This document shows positions 15,443-22,973 of a stretch of DNA of 34,281 nucleotides, one piece after another. Both the position numbers and the translations under genes were made by a program. The notes beneath the pieces were generated by a model. It was given only the letters and a program-made list of their open reading frames with translations, was not told where the DNA came from and did not search any database. This DNA is from Alphaproteobacteria bacterium (GTDB taxonomy: Bacteria > Pseudomonadota > Alphaproteobacteria > Rhizobiales > Devosiaceae): NCBI GenBank assembly GCA_018818925.1, contig JAHJQZ010000049.1, positions 1-34,281 on the forward strand, given 5' to 3'. The number at the start of each line of letters is the position of its first letter. The first letter of the stretch is position 1.

Positions 15443-16162
15443 GTGTCTCTGAAAGCGCTCAAGGAACAGGTCTGCGAGGCCAACCTCGAACTCAACCGGC
15501 GAGGCGTGGTCCTTTACACCTGGGGCAATGTCAGCGGCATCGACCGTGAGCGCGGCCTGGTGGTGATCAAGCCCTCGGGCGTGAGCTACGATGAAATGCG
15601 GCCACAGCACATGGTGGTGGTCGATCTCGACAACAACGTCTTCGAGGGCAATCTCAAGCCTTCCTCGGACACCAGGACCCACACGGTCCTTTACAAGGCC
15701 TTCCCCCATATCGGCGGCGTCGCGCATACCCACTCGCGCCATGCGGTCGCCTGGGCCCAGGCCCGGCGGGAAATTCCGGCGCTCGGCACCACCCATGCCG
15801 ATTACTGCTTCGGCCCGGTGCCCTGCACCGCGCCGTTGAGCGAGGCCGAAGTGACCGGGGCCTACGAGGCCAATACCGGCCATTGCATCATCCGCCGCTT
15901 CAAGGACATCGATCCCGTGGCGATCCCGATGGTTTTGGTCGCCGGTCACGGGCCTTTCGCCTGGGGCCGTTCGCCCGACGAGGCGGTGAGCCATGCCGTC
16001 ATCCTCGAGGAGATCGCGCGGATCGCCACGATTACGCATCAGATTGTCGACAACCCGCCTGAACTCGAGGGCTATGTCCTCGACTACCACTACCAGCGCA
16101 AGCACGGAAAAAACGCCTGGTACGGCCAGGGCGAATTGCCGGCCGACCGCGAAGACGGCTGA
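15443..16162 (+). CDS. araD: L-ribulose-5-phosphate 4-epimerase (AraD)
   Basis: Class II aldolase-fold epimerase making D-xylulose 5-phosphate from L-ribulose 5-phosphate, the last step of phosphorylating arabinose catabolism. The 239-residue protein carries [40 protein letters not shown], the Zn pair [27 protein letters not shown] and GHGPFAWG with the third His. Length matches the family (about 231). Starts at GTG 15443 with GGGAG 6 bases upstream. It is a stand-alone epimerase, not an aldolase; the THADYF-like block is specific to AraD/UlaF/SgbE. The paralogues UlaF and SgbE act on the same sugar phosphate, but the araA neighbour fixes the role. Confidence 0.93.
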   Translation: MSLKALKEQVCEANLELNRRGVVLYTWGNVSGIDRERGLVVIKPSGVSYDEMRPQHMVVVDLDNNVFEGNLKPSSDTRTHTVLYKAFPHIGGVAHTHSRHAVAWAQARREIPALGTTHADYCFGPVPCTAPLSEAEVTGAYEANTGHCIIRRFKDIDPVAIPMVLVAGHGPFAWGRSPDEAVSHAVILEEIARIATITHQIVDNPPELEGYVLDYHYQRKHGKNAWYGQGELPADREDG

Positions 16163-16290
16163 ACGGACGAGGGGCTGGATCGCGGCGCAAAGGCAAGGTC
16201 GCAAGCGCGCGCCCGCCGCGCGCCGCCGGCCTGGATCGAATGGGGGCACGCCTCGGGTTTGCCGGCGGCGAGAAAAAGAAGAGCAGGATC
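16163..16290. other. araD-araA intercistronic gap with a small GC hairpin
   Basis: This 128-base gap holds a 7-pair stem, GCGCGCG (16205-16211) and CGCGCGC (16217-16223), and two copies of CTGGATCG flanking it (beginning about 16173 and 16231). There is no T-run. It may tune expression between the two genes; no promoter is evident. Confidence 0.35.
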
Positions 16291-17799
16291 ATGATTGGAT
16301 TGAAACCGCTGAAATTCTGGTTCGTTTGCGGATCGCAGCATCTGTACGGCCCGGAAACGCTGGCCCAGGTGGCCGATGGTGCCCGCAAGGTTGCCGAAGG
16401 ACTGGCCGCCGACGGCCGGCTGGTGCTGCCGATACACTTCGCCGGTGTGGTGACCACCGCCGAGGAGATCACCGACGTCATGGTCCGCGCCTCGGCCGAT
16501 GCCGAATGCGGCGGCGTCATCGTCTGGATGCACACATTCTCGCCGGCCAAGATGTGGATTCGCGGCCTCAAACTCCTGTCCAAGCCGCTCCTGCATCTGC
16601 ACACCCAGCTCAATGCCGCCCTGCCCTGGGACGCCATCGACATGGACTACATGAACCTGCATCAGGCGGCGCATGGCGATCGCGAGGGCGGGTTCATGCA
16701 CACCCGCCTGCGGCTCGGCCGCAAGGTCGTGGCCGGCCACTGGACCGAGGCCGAGGTGCAGGGCCAGATCGATTGCTGGATGCGCGCCGCGCGCGCCTGG
16801 AACGACTGGCAGGGCGGCCGTTTCGTCCGCTTCGGCGACAACATGCGCAATGTCGCGGTGACCGAAGGCGACAAGGTCGGCGCCGAATTGGCGCTCGGCT
16901 TTTCCGTCAACGGCTACGGCATCATGGATCTCGCCGACGTGATGGCGGGACTTTCGGATGCCGATGTCAAGGCGCTCGCCGCCGAATACGAAAAGCTCTA
17001 CGCCGTCGAAGCGGCGCTCGCCTCCGGCGGCGCCCGCCACGACCGGCTGCTTTACAATGCTAGGCAGGAACTCGGCTTGCGCGCCTTCATGGAAAAGGGC
17101 GGCTTCAAGGGCTTCACCGACACGTTCGAAGACCTGCACGGCCTGACCCAGCTGCCGGGCATCGCCTCCCAGCGCTTGATGGCGTCGGGCTACGGCTTTG
17201 CCGGCGAGGGCGACTGGAAGACCGTGGCGCTGGTGCGTGCCATCAAGGTCATGGGCCATGGCCTCAGCGGTGCCGCCTCCTTCATGGAGGACTATACCTA
17301 CGATCTGCAACCCGGCGACGAACGGGTTCTCGGCTCGCACATGCTCGAAATCTGCCCGAGCATCGCCGAGGGCAGGCCGCGCGTCGAAATCCATCCGCTC
17401 GGCATCGGCGGCAAGGACGATCCGGTCCGTCTTGTCTTCAATGCCCGGAAAGGCCCGGCGATCAATGTCACCCTGGTCGATCTCGGCAACCGTTTCCGCC
17501 TGATCTCCAATTCGGTGACCGCGGTTGATCATCCCGACCTGCCGAAGCTTCCGGTCGCGCGCGCGGTCTGGAAGTGCAAGCCCGACTTCAAGACGGCGGT
17601 GCGCGCCTGGATTCTCGCCGGGGGCGCTCATCACACCGCCTATAGCTACGACATCACCACCGAAATGCTCGACGACTTCGCAACCATGGCGGGCGTCGAA
17701 CTGGCGGTGATCGACGAGGGCACCGAGCTCTCCCGGTTCAAGCAGGATCTGAGGACCAACGAGGTCTATTGGCACCTGGCGCAGGGCTTCCGCGCCTGA
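16291..17799 (+). CDS. araA: L-arabinose isomerase (AraA)
   Basis: Interconverts L-arabinose and L-ribulose, the first step of the pathway, using Mn(II). The 502-residue protein has family length and motifs: [16 protein letters not shown] at the start, [78 protein letters not shown] and [10 protein letters not shown], which contain the metal-binding Glu and His residues. ATG 16291 (SD AGGA just upstream) gives [11 protein letters not shown]; the open frame upstream to 16240 has no family sequence. Followed by a clear terminator, so it closes the transporter-araDA operon. Confidence 0.96.
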   Translation: MIGLKPLKFWFVCGSQHLYGPETLAQVADGARKVAEGLAADGRLVLPIHFAGVVTTAEEITDVMVRASADAECGGVIVWMHTFSPAKMWIRGLKLLSKPLLHLHTQLNAALPWDAIDMDYMNLHQAAHGDREGGFMHTRLRLGRKVVAGHWTEAEVQGQIDCWMRAARAWNDWQGGRFVRFGDNMRNVAVTEGDKVGAELALGFSVNGYGIMDLADVMAGLSDADVKALAAEYEKLYAVEAALASGGARHDRLLYNARQELGLRAFMEKGGFKGFTDTFEDLHGLTQLPGIASQRLMASGYGFAGEGDWKTVALVRAIKVMGHGLSGAASFMEDYTYDLQPGDERVLGSHMLEICPSIAEGRPRVEIHPLGIGGKDDPVRLVFNARKGPAINVTLVDLGNRFRLISNSVTAVDHPDLPKLPVARAVWKCKPDFKTAVRAWILAGGAHHTAYSYDITTEMLDDFATMAGVELAVIDEGTELSRFKQDLRTNEVYWHLAQGFRA

Positions 17800-17824
17800 C
17801 GACGGGCGATCGCCGCGAACGGAT

Positions 17825-17852
17825 CGGCCGGGCCGTAGTGCCCGGCCGTTTT
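17825..17852 (+). terminator. Rho-independent terminator after araA
   Basis: CGGCCGGGC (17825-17833) pairs perfectly with GCCCGGCCG (17840-17848) around a 6-base loop, followed by TTTT. It lies 25 bases after the araA stop and closes the ytfQRT-yjfF-araDA operon. Confidence 0.85.
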
Positions 17853-17962
17853 CATGGAGCGGCGCGCGTTCAGGTTGAACCGCTTCGCCGCTCTATCTTG
17901 TTGTAGTCGCATCGTTTCTTTCGCAAAGCCGGCTCCCACTTTGGCGCAGGATGCTCCAGGCA

Positions 17963-19045
17963 TCAGCCGAGATAGACGCTGCGCGCCGGCTCGCGAAGCG
18001 TCTCTATGGTGGCACCGGTTTCCGACATCGCGTCAGTGCTGATGCTGCGTGCCCTGAAGCTGTTGGGGCTCATGCCGACCTGGCGCCGGAAGACCCGCGA
18101 GAAATACAAGGGGTCATCATAGCCGACCATCTGCGACAGCGACTTGATCGGCACGTTGGTCACCCGCAACAATTGCTTGGCATATTGCAGGCGCTGGCAT
18201 TCGCGCCACTGGATGACGCCCATGCCGAGATGGGTGCGGAACAGGTGCGACAGGCGCGAGGGCGACAGGCAGACACTCTGGGCGATGTCGCTGACGCTGG
18301 CCGAGCGCTGCAGGTCCTGGGAGATCAGATGGCAGGCGGCGAGCACGCGCTCATCGATCGGCGCGTTCTCCGATTGCGCCGCCCGGTCCTCGCGCTGGCA
18401 AGCCAGAAGCACGTATTCGAGCCGGTTGAAGGCCATGTCGGCGGAGAGCTGGTCGTTATGCGCGGCGAAGCGCTCGATCTTTGCGAACATGTGCACCATG
18501 TCGGAAAAGAACGGCGTGCCCTTTTTTCGCAGCACATGGACGTTGCGCACCTGCTGCTCCCATTTCAGCCAGTTGCGCCAGAAGGTACGCGGCTGGAAAT
18601 AGACCCAGCGATGCCACCACTTGTCGGCCTCGGGCGCCCGGCCGTAGAAATGCACGGCTTCGGGGGGAAACAGCAGCAGATCACCCTGTTCAACAGTGAA
18701 GGCGTCCCGGCCGTCGAACACCTGGCCCATGCCCTCGACGGTCAGGTTGATGATCCAGCCATGCATGCCATTGGGCCGGTCGATGTAGAAGTCGAGCGGG
18801 CCGTCGCGCTCGATCGGCGTGATGCCGGCCACCAGGCGCACGTCGAACGGGAAACCGGGAAACAGCGGCGCCACGTCGGCGTCGACGCCCTGCGAGCCGG
18901 CCGGTTGCGCCAGCTTGCGGAAAATGCGCTGAACCTGCGGGTCCTTGGACGGATCGACCGAATTGCGGTCGCTCCGATCCGGGGCACGCCGATCATCCAT
19001 ATCGTGGACACCGTGATCGTCCATGTCGTTAGCGGAATGCTGCAT
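17963..19045 (-). CDS. araC: Arabinose regulator AraC with 52-residue N-terminal extension
   Basis: True AraC orthologue. The cupin domain keeps all six residues that touch arabinose in E. coli AraC at a constant offset of +52: Pro60, Thr76, Arg90, Tyr134, His145 and Trp147. The C-terminal domain has both helix-turn-helix units, SVSDIAQSVCLSPSRLSHLFR and SLSQMVGYDDPLYFSRVF. It should sense arabinose and control the flanking transporter-araDA and araB units. Oddity: about 52 residues precede the usual start. The extension is Asp/His/Arg-rich and includes a tandem 8-residue repeat (MDDHGVHD, MDDRRAPD). The long start is supported by GGGGGAG 8 bases before ATG 19045, whereas internal ATGs at 19024 and 19000 lack an SD. 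The arm that closes over arabinose in E. coli is therefore internal here. Confidence 0.92.
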   Translation of the reverse strand: MQHSANDMDDHGVHDMDDRRAPDRSDRNSVDPSKDPQVQRIFRKLAQPAGSQGVDADVAPLFPGFPFDVRLVAGITPIERDGPLDFYIDRPNGMHGWIINLTVEGMGQVFDGRDAFTVEQGDLLLFPPEAVHFYGRAPEADKWWHRWVYFQPRTFWRNWLKWEQQVRNVHVLRKKGTPFFSDMVHMFAKIERFAAHNDQLSADMAFNRLEYVLLACQREDRAAQSENAPIDERVLAACHLISQDLQRSASVSDIAQSVCLSPSRLSHLFRTHLGMGVIQWRECQRLQYAKQLLRVTNVPIKSLSQMVGYDDPLYFSRVFRRQVGMSPNSFRARSISTDAMSETGATIETLREPARSVYLG

Positions 19046-19237
19046 TCACACTGCTCCCCCACTCGTTATATTTTCTGGCAATCTATAATAAGTCGCGGTC
19101 GAATCCACCCATAAACAACGAAGGCGGATCATCCATGCCGGCGGTTCGCCTTGAGGGCGAACGATACTGGCAGTCCCGTCGCGAAATTGCGAATGGAGCG
19201 CGACGCCGCATCGTTGGCCGCGATGCGAGGAGGTGTG
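19046..19237. promoter_or_regulatory. Divergent araC-araB control region with AraC half-site-like sequences
   Basis: An AT-rich patch at about 19055-19095 probably holds promoter elements for one or both genes. AAGG-N7-TCCATG at 19121-19137 shares the core GGATCATCCAT with the operator before the transporter operon and fits the E. coli AraC half-site at 7 of 10 positions. A weaker copy, ending CCCATA at 19108-19113, lies 24 bases earlier, not the 21 of E. coli araI. A 7-pair hairpin, GTTCGCC (19144-19150) with GGCGAAC (19156-19162), follows in the araB leader. Assignments are tentative. Confidence 0.4.
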
Positions 19238-19288
19238 ATGCGTGCGCCGGGTGCTCCGGCGACGGCGCGTCAAACAGGGAGGAAATGA
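19238..19288 (+). CDS. Possible 16-residue leader peptide upstream of araB
   Basis: GAGGAGG (19227-19233) is followed four bases later by ATG 19238 and a 16-codon frame, MRAPGAPATARQTGRK, ending at TGA 19286-19288. The araB SD (GGGAGGAA) lies inside its last codons, and araB ATG comes three bases after its stop, in the same frame. It could couple translation or be a relic N-terminal extension interrupted by TGA. No homology is known to me. Confidence 0.35.
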   Translation: MRAPGAPATARQTGRK

Positions 19289-19291
19289 CCG

Positions 19292-20893
19292 ATGACGCTA
19301 ATCGGTAGCGACGCCATTGCGGCGATCGCCGAGGGTCAGACGTCGCTGGGCGTCGAATTCGGCTCCACCAACATCAAGGCCTGCCTTATCGGGCCGGATC
19401 ATCAGGTGCTGGCCACGGGCAGTCACGGCTGGGAGAACCAGTTCGTCGACCGGGTCTGGACCTATTCCGAAGAGGCGATCTGGACCGGTCTTCAGGATGC
19501 CGTCGCCAAGCTTATGGCCGATGTCGAAAAGCGCCATGGCGTGACGCTTGCCCGGATCGGCGCACTCGGATTCTCGGCGATGATGCACGGCTATCTGCCG
19601 TTCGACGCGAAGGGCGAGCTGCTTGTTCCATTCCGTACCTGGCGCAACACCAATACCGACCGTGCCGCCGCCGAACTGACCGAAACGCTCGGCTTCAATT
19701 TCCCGCACCGGTGGTCGGCCTCGCACCTCTACCAGGCGATCCTCAATGGGGAGGCGCATGTCGCCGAACTCGATTTCATCACAACGCTCGCTGGTTTCGT
19801 GCACTGGCGCCTGACCGGGCGCAAGGTTCTCGGCGTCGGCGACGCCTCGGGCGTTTTCCCCATCGATCCGGCTACGCGCCGCTACGACGCCGGAATGCTC
19901 GACCGTTTCGGCGAAATGGTCGCCGCCCTGCGTCCGGGCCTCGATGTCGCCGCGCTCCTGCCTGACATTCTGATCGCCGGCGAGAACGCCGGAACGCTCA
20001 CCGCCGAGGGCGCCAGACTGCTCGATCCGACCGGTACGCTGCAGCCGGGCGCGCCGGTCTGCCCCCCCGAAGGCGACGCCGGCACTGGCATGGTCGCCAC
20101 CAATGCCGTGGCGCCGCGCACCGGCAACATCAGCGCCGGCACCTCGATCTTTGCCATGGTCGTGCTCGAAAAGCCGCTCCGTGCCGTGCATGAGGAACTC
20201 GACATCGTCACCACGCCCGGCGGCGATCTCGTCGCAATGGTCCACTGCAACAATGGCGCCAGCGAACTCGGCGCCTGGGCCGGTATCTTCACCGAATTCG
20301 CCGTCCGGATCGGGGCCGATGCTGACAGCGACGCCGCTTTCGGCGCGCTGTTCGCGGCCGCGCTCGACGGGGACGCGGATGGCGGCGGGCTCATCGCCTA
20401 CAATTATCTTGCCGGCGAGCCGATCACCGGCCTTGGCGAAGGCCGCCCGCTCGTCGTGCGCACGCCCGGCAGCCGCTTCACCCTCGCCAATTTCATGCGT
20501 ACCCAGCTCTACGCCGTCTTCGGCACGTTGAGTCTTGGGATGAACGTCCTGCACGGCGAGGGCGTCAAGCTCGACTCGATGTTCGCCCACGGCGGCATGT
20601 TCAGGACAGCCGGGGTGGCGCAGCGCCTTCTGGCGGCGGCAATTGGCGCGCCGGTGAGCGTTGGCGATACCGCCAGCGAAGGCGGCGCCTGGGGCATCGC
20701 CGTTCTGGCCGAATATTTGCGCGCCGGCACCGGCGAGCCGCTGGGCGACTACCTCGCAAGGCGGGTCTTCGCCGATGCAAAGCTCGACGTGGCGGTACCC
20801 GATCCCGCCGATGTCGCCGGCTATGGCAAATGGCTGACGCAGTACCAGGCCGGTCTGGCGATCCAGAAGGCGGCGATCATGGCGATCAGCTAG
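19292..20893 (+). CDS. araB: L-ribulokinase, FGGY kinase of the Bacteroides-type AraB group
   Basis: FGGY-family kinase of 533 residues, expected to phosphorylate L-ribulose to L-ribulose 5-phosphate between AraA and AraD. N-terminal ATP-site block SLGVEFGSTNIKACLIG, then GALGFSAMMHGYLPFD, FRTWRNTNT, WSASHLYQAIL, GNISAGTSIFAMVVLE, and CNNGASELGAWAG. The second-domain signature MFAHGGMFRTAGVAQRLLAAAIGAPV corresponds to the FGGY fold. It is not the E. coli AraB type; its length and sequence resemble the kinases used as ribulokinase in Bacteroides and Bifidobacterium. Divergent from araC and preceded by an AraC half-site-like sequence. ATG 19292 has GGAGGA 7-8 bases upstream. The substrate rests on context and the absence of any other kinase in the arabinose cluster. 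Confidence 0.8.
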   Translation: MTLIGSDAIAAIAEGQTSLGVEFGSTNIKACLIGPDHQVLATGSHGWENQFVDRVWTYSEEAIWTGLQDAVAKLMADVEKRHGVTLARIGALGFSAMMHGYLPFDAKGELLVPFRTWRNTNTDRAAAELTETLGFNFPHRWSASHLYQAILNGEAHVAELDFITTLAGFVHWRLTGRKVLGVGDASGVFPIDPATRRYDAGMLDRFGEMVAALRPGLDVAALLPDILIAGENAGTLTAEGARLLDPTGTLQPGAPVCPPEGDAGTGMVATNAVAPRTGNISAGTSIFAMVVLEKPLRAVHEELDIVTTPGGDLVAMVHCNNGASELGAWAGIFTEFAVRIGADADSDAAFGALFAAALDGDADGGGLIAYNYLAGEPITGLGEGRPLVVRTPGSRFTLANFMRTQLYAVFGTLSLGMNVLHGEGVKLDSMFAHGGMFRTAGVAQRLLAAAIGAPVSVGDTASEGGAWGIAVLAEYLRAGTGEPLGDYLARRVFADAKLDVAVPDPADVAGYGKWLTQYQAGLAIQKAAIMAIS

Positions 20894-21017
20894 AGCCTGT
20901 TCAGGAACCGAAGGTCCACGACAGCGAACAGTGGCCACCACTTTTCCGGTTCGAACAGACGACCAAGCAAAGACCCAGGTCATGCAGGTTCAATCCGCAA
21001 AAGCGTAACAGGACCAA

Positions 21018-21156
21018 GAGCTTTTCAGTGTTTCATGGAAACACTGAAAAGCTCCAAGCCCTTGGTTTGTCGCATTTCCGGACGGCGAACCGGTGTCCAC
21101 TTCACTTGGAAATGCTCTGGGCGCATGCCTTCCGGTTCGCCCGGAACGCATGCGCC
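21018..21156. repeat. Cluster of three nested palindromes between araB and pheA
   Basis: Three inverted repeats follow in series. The first is a perfect 17-base stem (21018-21034 with 21038-21054) with an ATG loop; its arms begin GAGCTTTTCAG. The second has outer arms GCATTTCC (21072-21079) and GGAAATGC (21108-21115) with an inner GGAC/GTCC. The third is GGCGCATGC (21120-21128) with GCATGCGCC (21148-21156), its inner TTCCGG/CCGGAA joined through one mismatch. It resembles interspersed intergenic palindromic elements of Rhizobiales. The last hairpin ends directly at the pheA stop and may also end transcription from both sides. Confidence 0.7.
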
Positions 21157-21993
21157 TTACCCTACATAGTGGTGCGTCTTGGGATAGACGCCGAGCACCT
21201 GCATGTGATCGGTGAAAAAGCGCAATTCCTCGAAGGCGAGCTGCACACCGCGGTCGTCGGGATGGCCCTCGATATCGGCGTAGAACTGGGTGGCGGTGAA
21301 CGAGCCGTCGACCATGTAGCTTTCCAGCTTGGTCATGTTGATGCCATTGGTGGCAAAACCGCCCATGGCCTTGTAGAGCGCCGCCGGCACGTTGCGGACG
21401 CGGAATACGAAGGTGGTCTTGACCTTGCCGGCGTCGGCCGGCGGCAGCTGTTGGATGCGCGACATGACGAGAAAGCGCGTGGTGTTGTGGGCGGCGTCCT
21501 CGATATTCTCGGCGATGACTTCAAGCCCGTAGATATCGCCGGCGAGCCGCGAGGCGATGGCGGCGACCGACTTGTCGCCGCGCTCGGCGACTTCGCGCGC
21601 CGAGCCAGCCGTGTCGACCGAGGAAATGGTCTTGAACCTGCGCTGCTTGATGAAGCGCCGGCACTGGCCGAGCGCCACGTTGAGGCTTTGCACCGTCTTG
21701 ATGTCCTCGAGCCGGGCGCCGGGAACGCCGAGCAGGTTCATGCGAATGGGCTGGTAGTGCTCGGCGATGATGTAGAGCCCGCTCTGCGGCAGCAGGTGGT
21801 GAATGTCGGCGATGCGGCCGTAGAGCGAATTCTCGATCGGCACCATGGCGAGATCGGCCGTGCCGGACTGGGCGGCGCCGATCGTGTCCTCGAAGGTGAG
21901 GCAGGACAAGGGCTCGTCCTCGGGAAACACCGCGGCTACGGCCTGATTGCTGAATGCGCCCGGTTCGCCCTGGAATGCTATCTTGCGTGCCAC
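21157..21993 (-). CDS. pheA: Prephenate dehydratase (monofunctional PheA)
   Basis: Cytosolic enzyme making phenylpyruvate from prephenate for phenylalanine synthesis. The 278-residue protein has the PDT domain (about 1-180) with IAFQGEPGAFSNQA, VPIENSLYGRI, SHP-type HYQP and the catalytic TTRFLVM near 169-175. A C-terminal ACT domain (about 190-270) binds phenylalanine for feedback control, with GGFATNGINMTKLESYMVDGSF in place of the usual ESRP. No chorismate mutase domain is present, as usual in alphaproteobacteria. Starts at GTG 21991-21993 with GGGAGA 6 bases upstream. Faces a cytochrome c gene divergently. In Sinorhizobium, as I recall, kdsB lies between the two; it is absent here. Confidence 0.95.
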   Translation of the reverse strand: MARKIAFQGEPGAFSNQAVAAVFPEDEPLSCLTFEDTIGAAQSGTADLAMVPIENSLYGRIADIHHLLPQSGLYIIAEHYQPIRMNLLGVPGARLEDIKTVQSLNVALGQCRRFIKQRRFKTISSVDTAGSAREVAERGDKSVAAIASRLAGDIYGLEVIAENIEDAAHNTTRFLVMSRIQQLPPADAGKVKTTFVFRVRNVPAALYKAMGGFATNGINMTKLESYMVDGSFTATQFYADIEGHPDDRGVQLAFEELRFFTDHMQVLGVYPKTHHYVG

Positions 21994-22132
21994 GATCTTT
22001 CTCCCGAAATCGCGCCTGTCTTGTCACCGCTTCCCCGGCCTGTCAAACAAATCGCACCGATGTGGAGACAAGTGCTTGGTCAAGCATCGAAAACCGGACC
22101 GAACCAGCCGGAAACATCGGCGCGCGAAGCGG

Positions 22133-22161
22133 TTGCGCGGTTCATGTCTTGTCTATATCTT
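22133..22161 (+). promoter_or_regulatory. Candidate promoter of the cytochrome c gene
   Basis: In the 272-base gap between the divergent pheA and cytochrome genes, TTGCGC (22133-22138) and TATCTT (22156-22161) are separated by 17 bases, about 105 bases before the ATG. The match is moderate and rests on the consensus alone. Confidence 0.35.
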
Positions 22162-22265
22162 CCGCCCGCGCTGCGGCGGCGACTTGCCGCCTGGAGAATC
22201 GTGCCTGAAATACTGGCGGCAGGTGGCCCGCCGGATTGTCCGAGGCCGCTTGGGAGAGACGGAAT

Positions 22266-22904
22266 ATGGATTCATTCGAAGTGAACAAAATCGTCGGCGC
22301 CGTCCTCGGCACGCTTTTGTTCGTCATGGGCATCGGCTTTCTGGCCGAGGCTATCTATGCCCCCAAGCAGGGTCCGGGGCCGGGATACGCGCTGCCTGAA
22401 CCCGAAGGCGGTGCCATCGCCGAACGGCCCGACGCCGTGGCGACGCCGTTGCCGGTGCTGCTGGCCAATGCCTCGGCCGACGAAGGCGCCCGGGTCGCCA
22501 AGAAATGCGTCTCGTGCCACAATTTCGGCGAGGGCGAAGGCAACAAGACCGGCCCGCATATCTACGACGTGATCGGGCGCGACATCGCCGCCGTCGGGGA
22601 TTTCTCCTATTCCGACGCGCTGCATGCTTTGGCCGCCGAACACGGCACCTGGACTTACGACGCGCTCAATGCCTTCGTGACCAATCCCAAGAGCTATGCG
22701 CCGGGCACCAAGATGGGCTTTGCCGGCCTGCGGTCGGAAACCGACCGCGCCGACCTTCTTGCCTATCTGCAGACGATGTCCGGCGATCCCGTGCCCTTCC
22801 CGGCGGTCGAGGACATGCCGGCTGCCGATCCTGCGGCAGGCGGCGAAACGGCGCCCGAAGGCGCTGCCGCCACCGAAGGCGGCGACGCGGCCACGACCCA
22901 TTGA
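22266..22904 (+). CDS. cycM: Membrane-anchored c-type cytochrome (CycM/c552 type)
   Basis: Electron carrier held to the inner membrane with its heme domain in the periplasm, probably linking the bc1 complex to a terminal oxidase. The 212-residue protein has an uncleaved N-terminal helix (about 9-29, GAVLGTLLFVMGIGFLAEAI), a short linker, heme-binding CVSCH at 81-85, and the axial Met in GTKMGFAGL. Class I features include GPHIYDVIGR and the C-terminal helix RADLLAYLQTMS. After the heme domain comes an unstructured Ala/Pro/Glu-rich tail of about 35 residues ending TTH. ATG 22266 follows GGGAGA at about 8 bases. A terminator directly follows the gene. Confidence 0.92.
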   Translation: MDSFEVNKIVGAVLGTLLFVMGIGFLAEAIYAPKQGPGPGYALPEPEGGAIAERPDAVATPLPVLLANASADEGARVAKKCVSCHNFGEGEGNKTGPHIYDVIGRDIAAVGDFSYSDALHALAAEHGTWTYDALNAFVTNPKSYAPGTKMGFAGLRSETDRADLLAYLQTMSGDPVPFPAVEDMPAADPAAGGETAPEGAAATEGGDAATTH

Positions 22905-22932
22905 CGCAATGTTGCAGCCATTGAATTGTTGC

Positions 22933-22961
22933 GGTCGCACCCGATGTGGTGCGACCTTTTT
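22933..22961 (+). terminator. Rho-independent terminator after cycM
   Basis: GGTCGCAC (22933-22940) pairs perfectly with GTGCGACC (22949-22956) around an 8-base loop, followed by TTTTT (22957-22961). It lies 28 bases after the cytochrome stop and just before the start of the next gene, which rules against an open-frame start at 22926. Confidence 0.88.
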
Positions 22962-22973
22962 CCTGGACGGCGC

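Noticed and set aside
14318-16249. Very long open frame on the minus strand (643 codons) opposite yjfF and araD
   Set aside because: Product is low-complexity, Asp/His/Arg-rich with no family likeness and lies opposite recognised genes; typical of high-GC antisense frames. The same holds for long antisense frames opposite rhaK, araA, araB and the ytfR region.
18977-19024. AraC-site-like GATCATCCATA pair inside araC
   Set aside because: The 24-base period is explained by the 8-residue coding repeat, so regulatory meaning is unproven; mentioned only as part of the motif comparison.
19097-19137. Two-half-site araI-like operator before araB
   Set aside because: The pair is 24 bases apart, not 21, and the left half-site fits poorly. 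Only the right one is worth noting.
22926-22973. Upstream ATG extension of the ghrA-like gene
   Set aside because: It would run through the perfect cycM terminator hairpin and its T-run; GTG 22974 is more credible.
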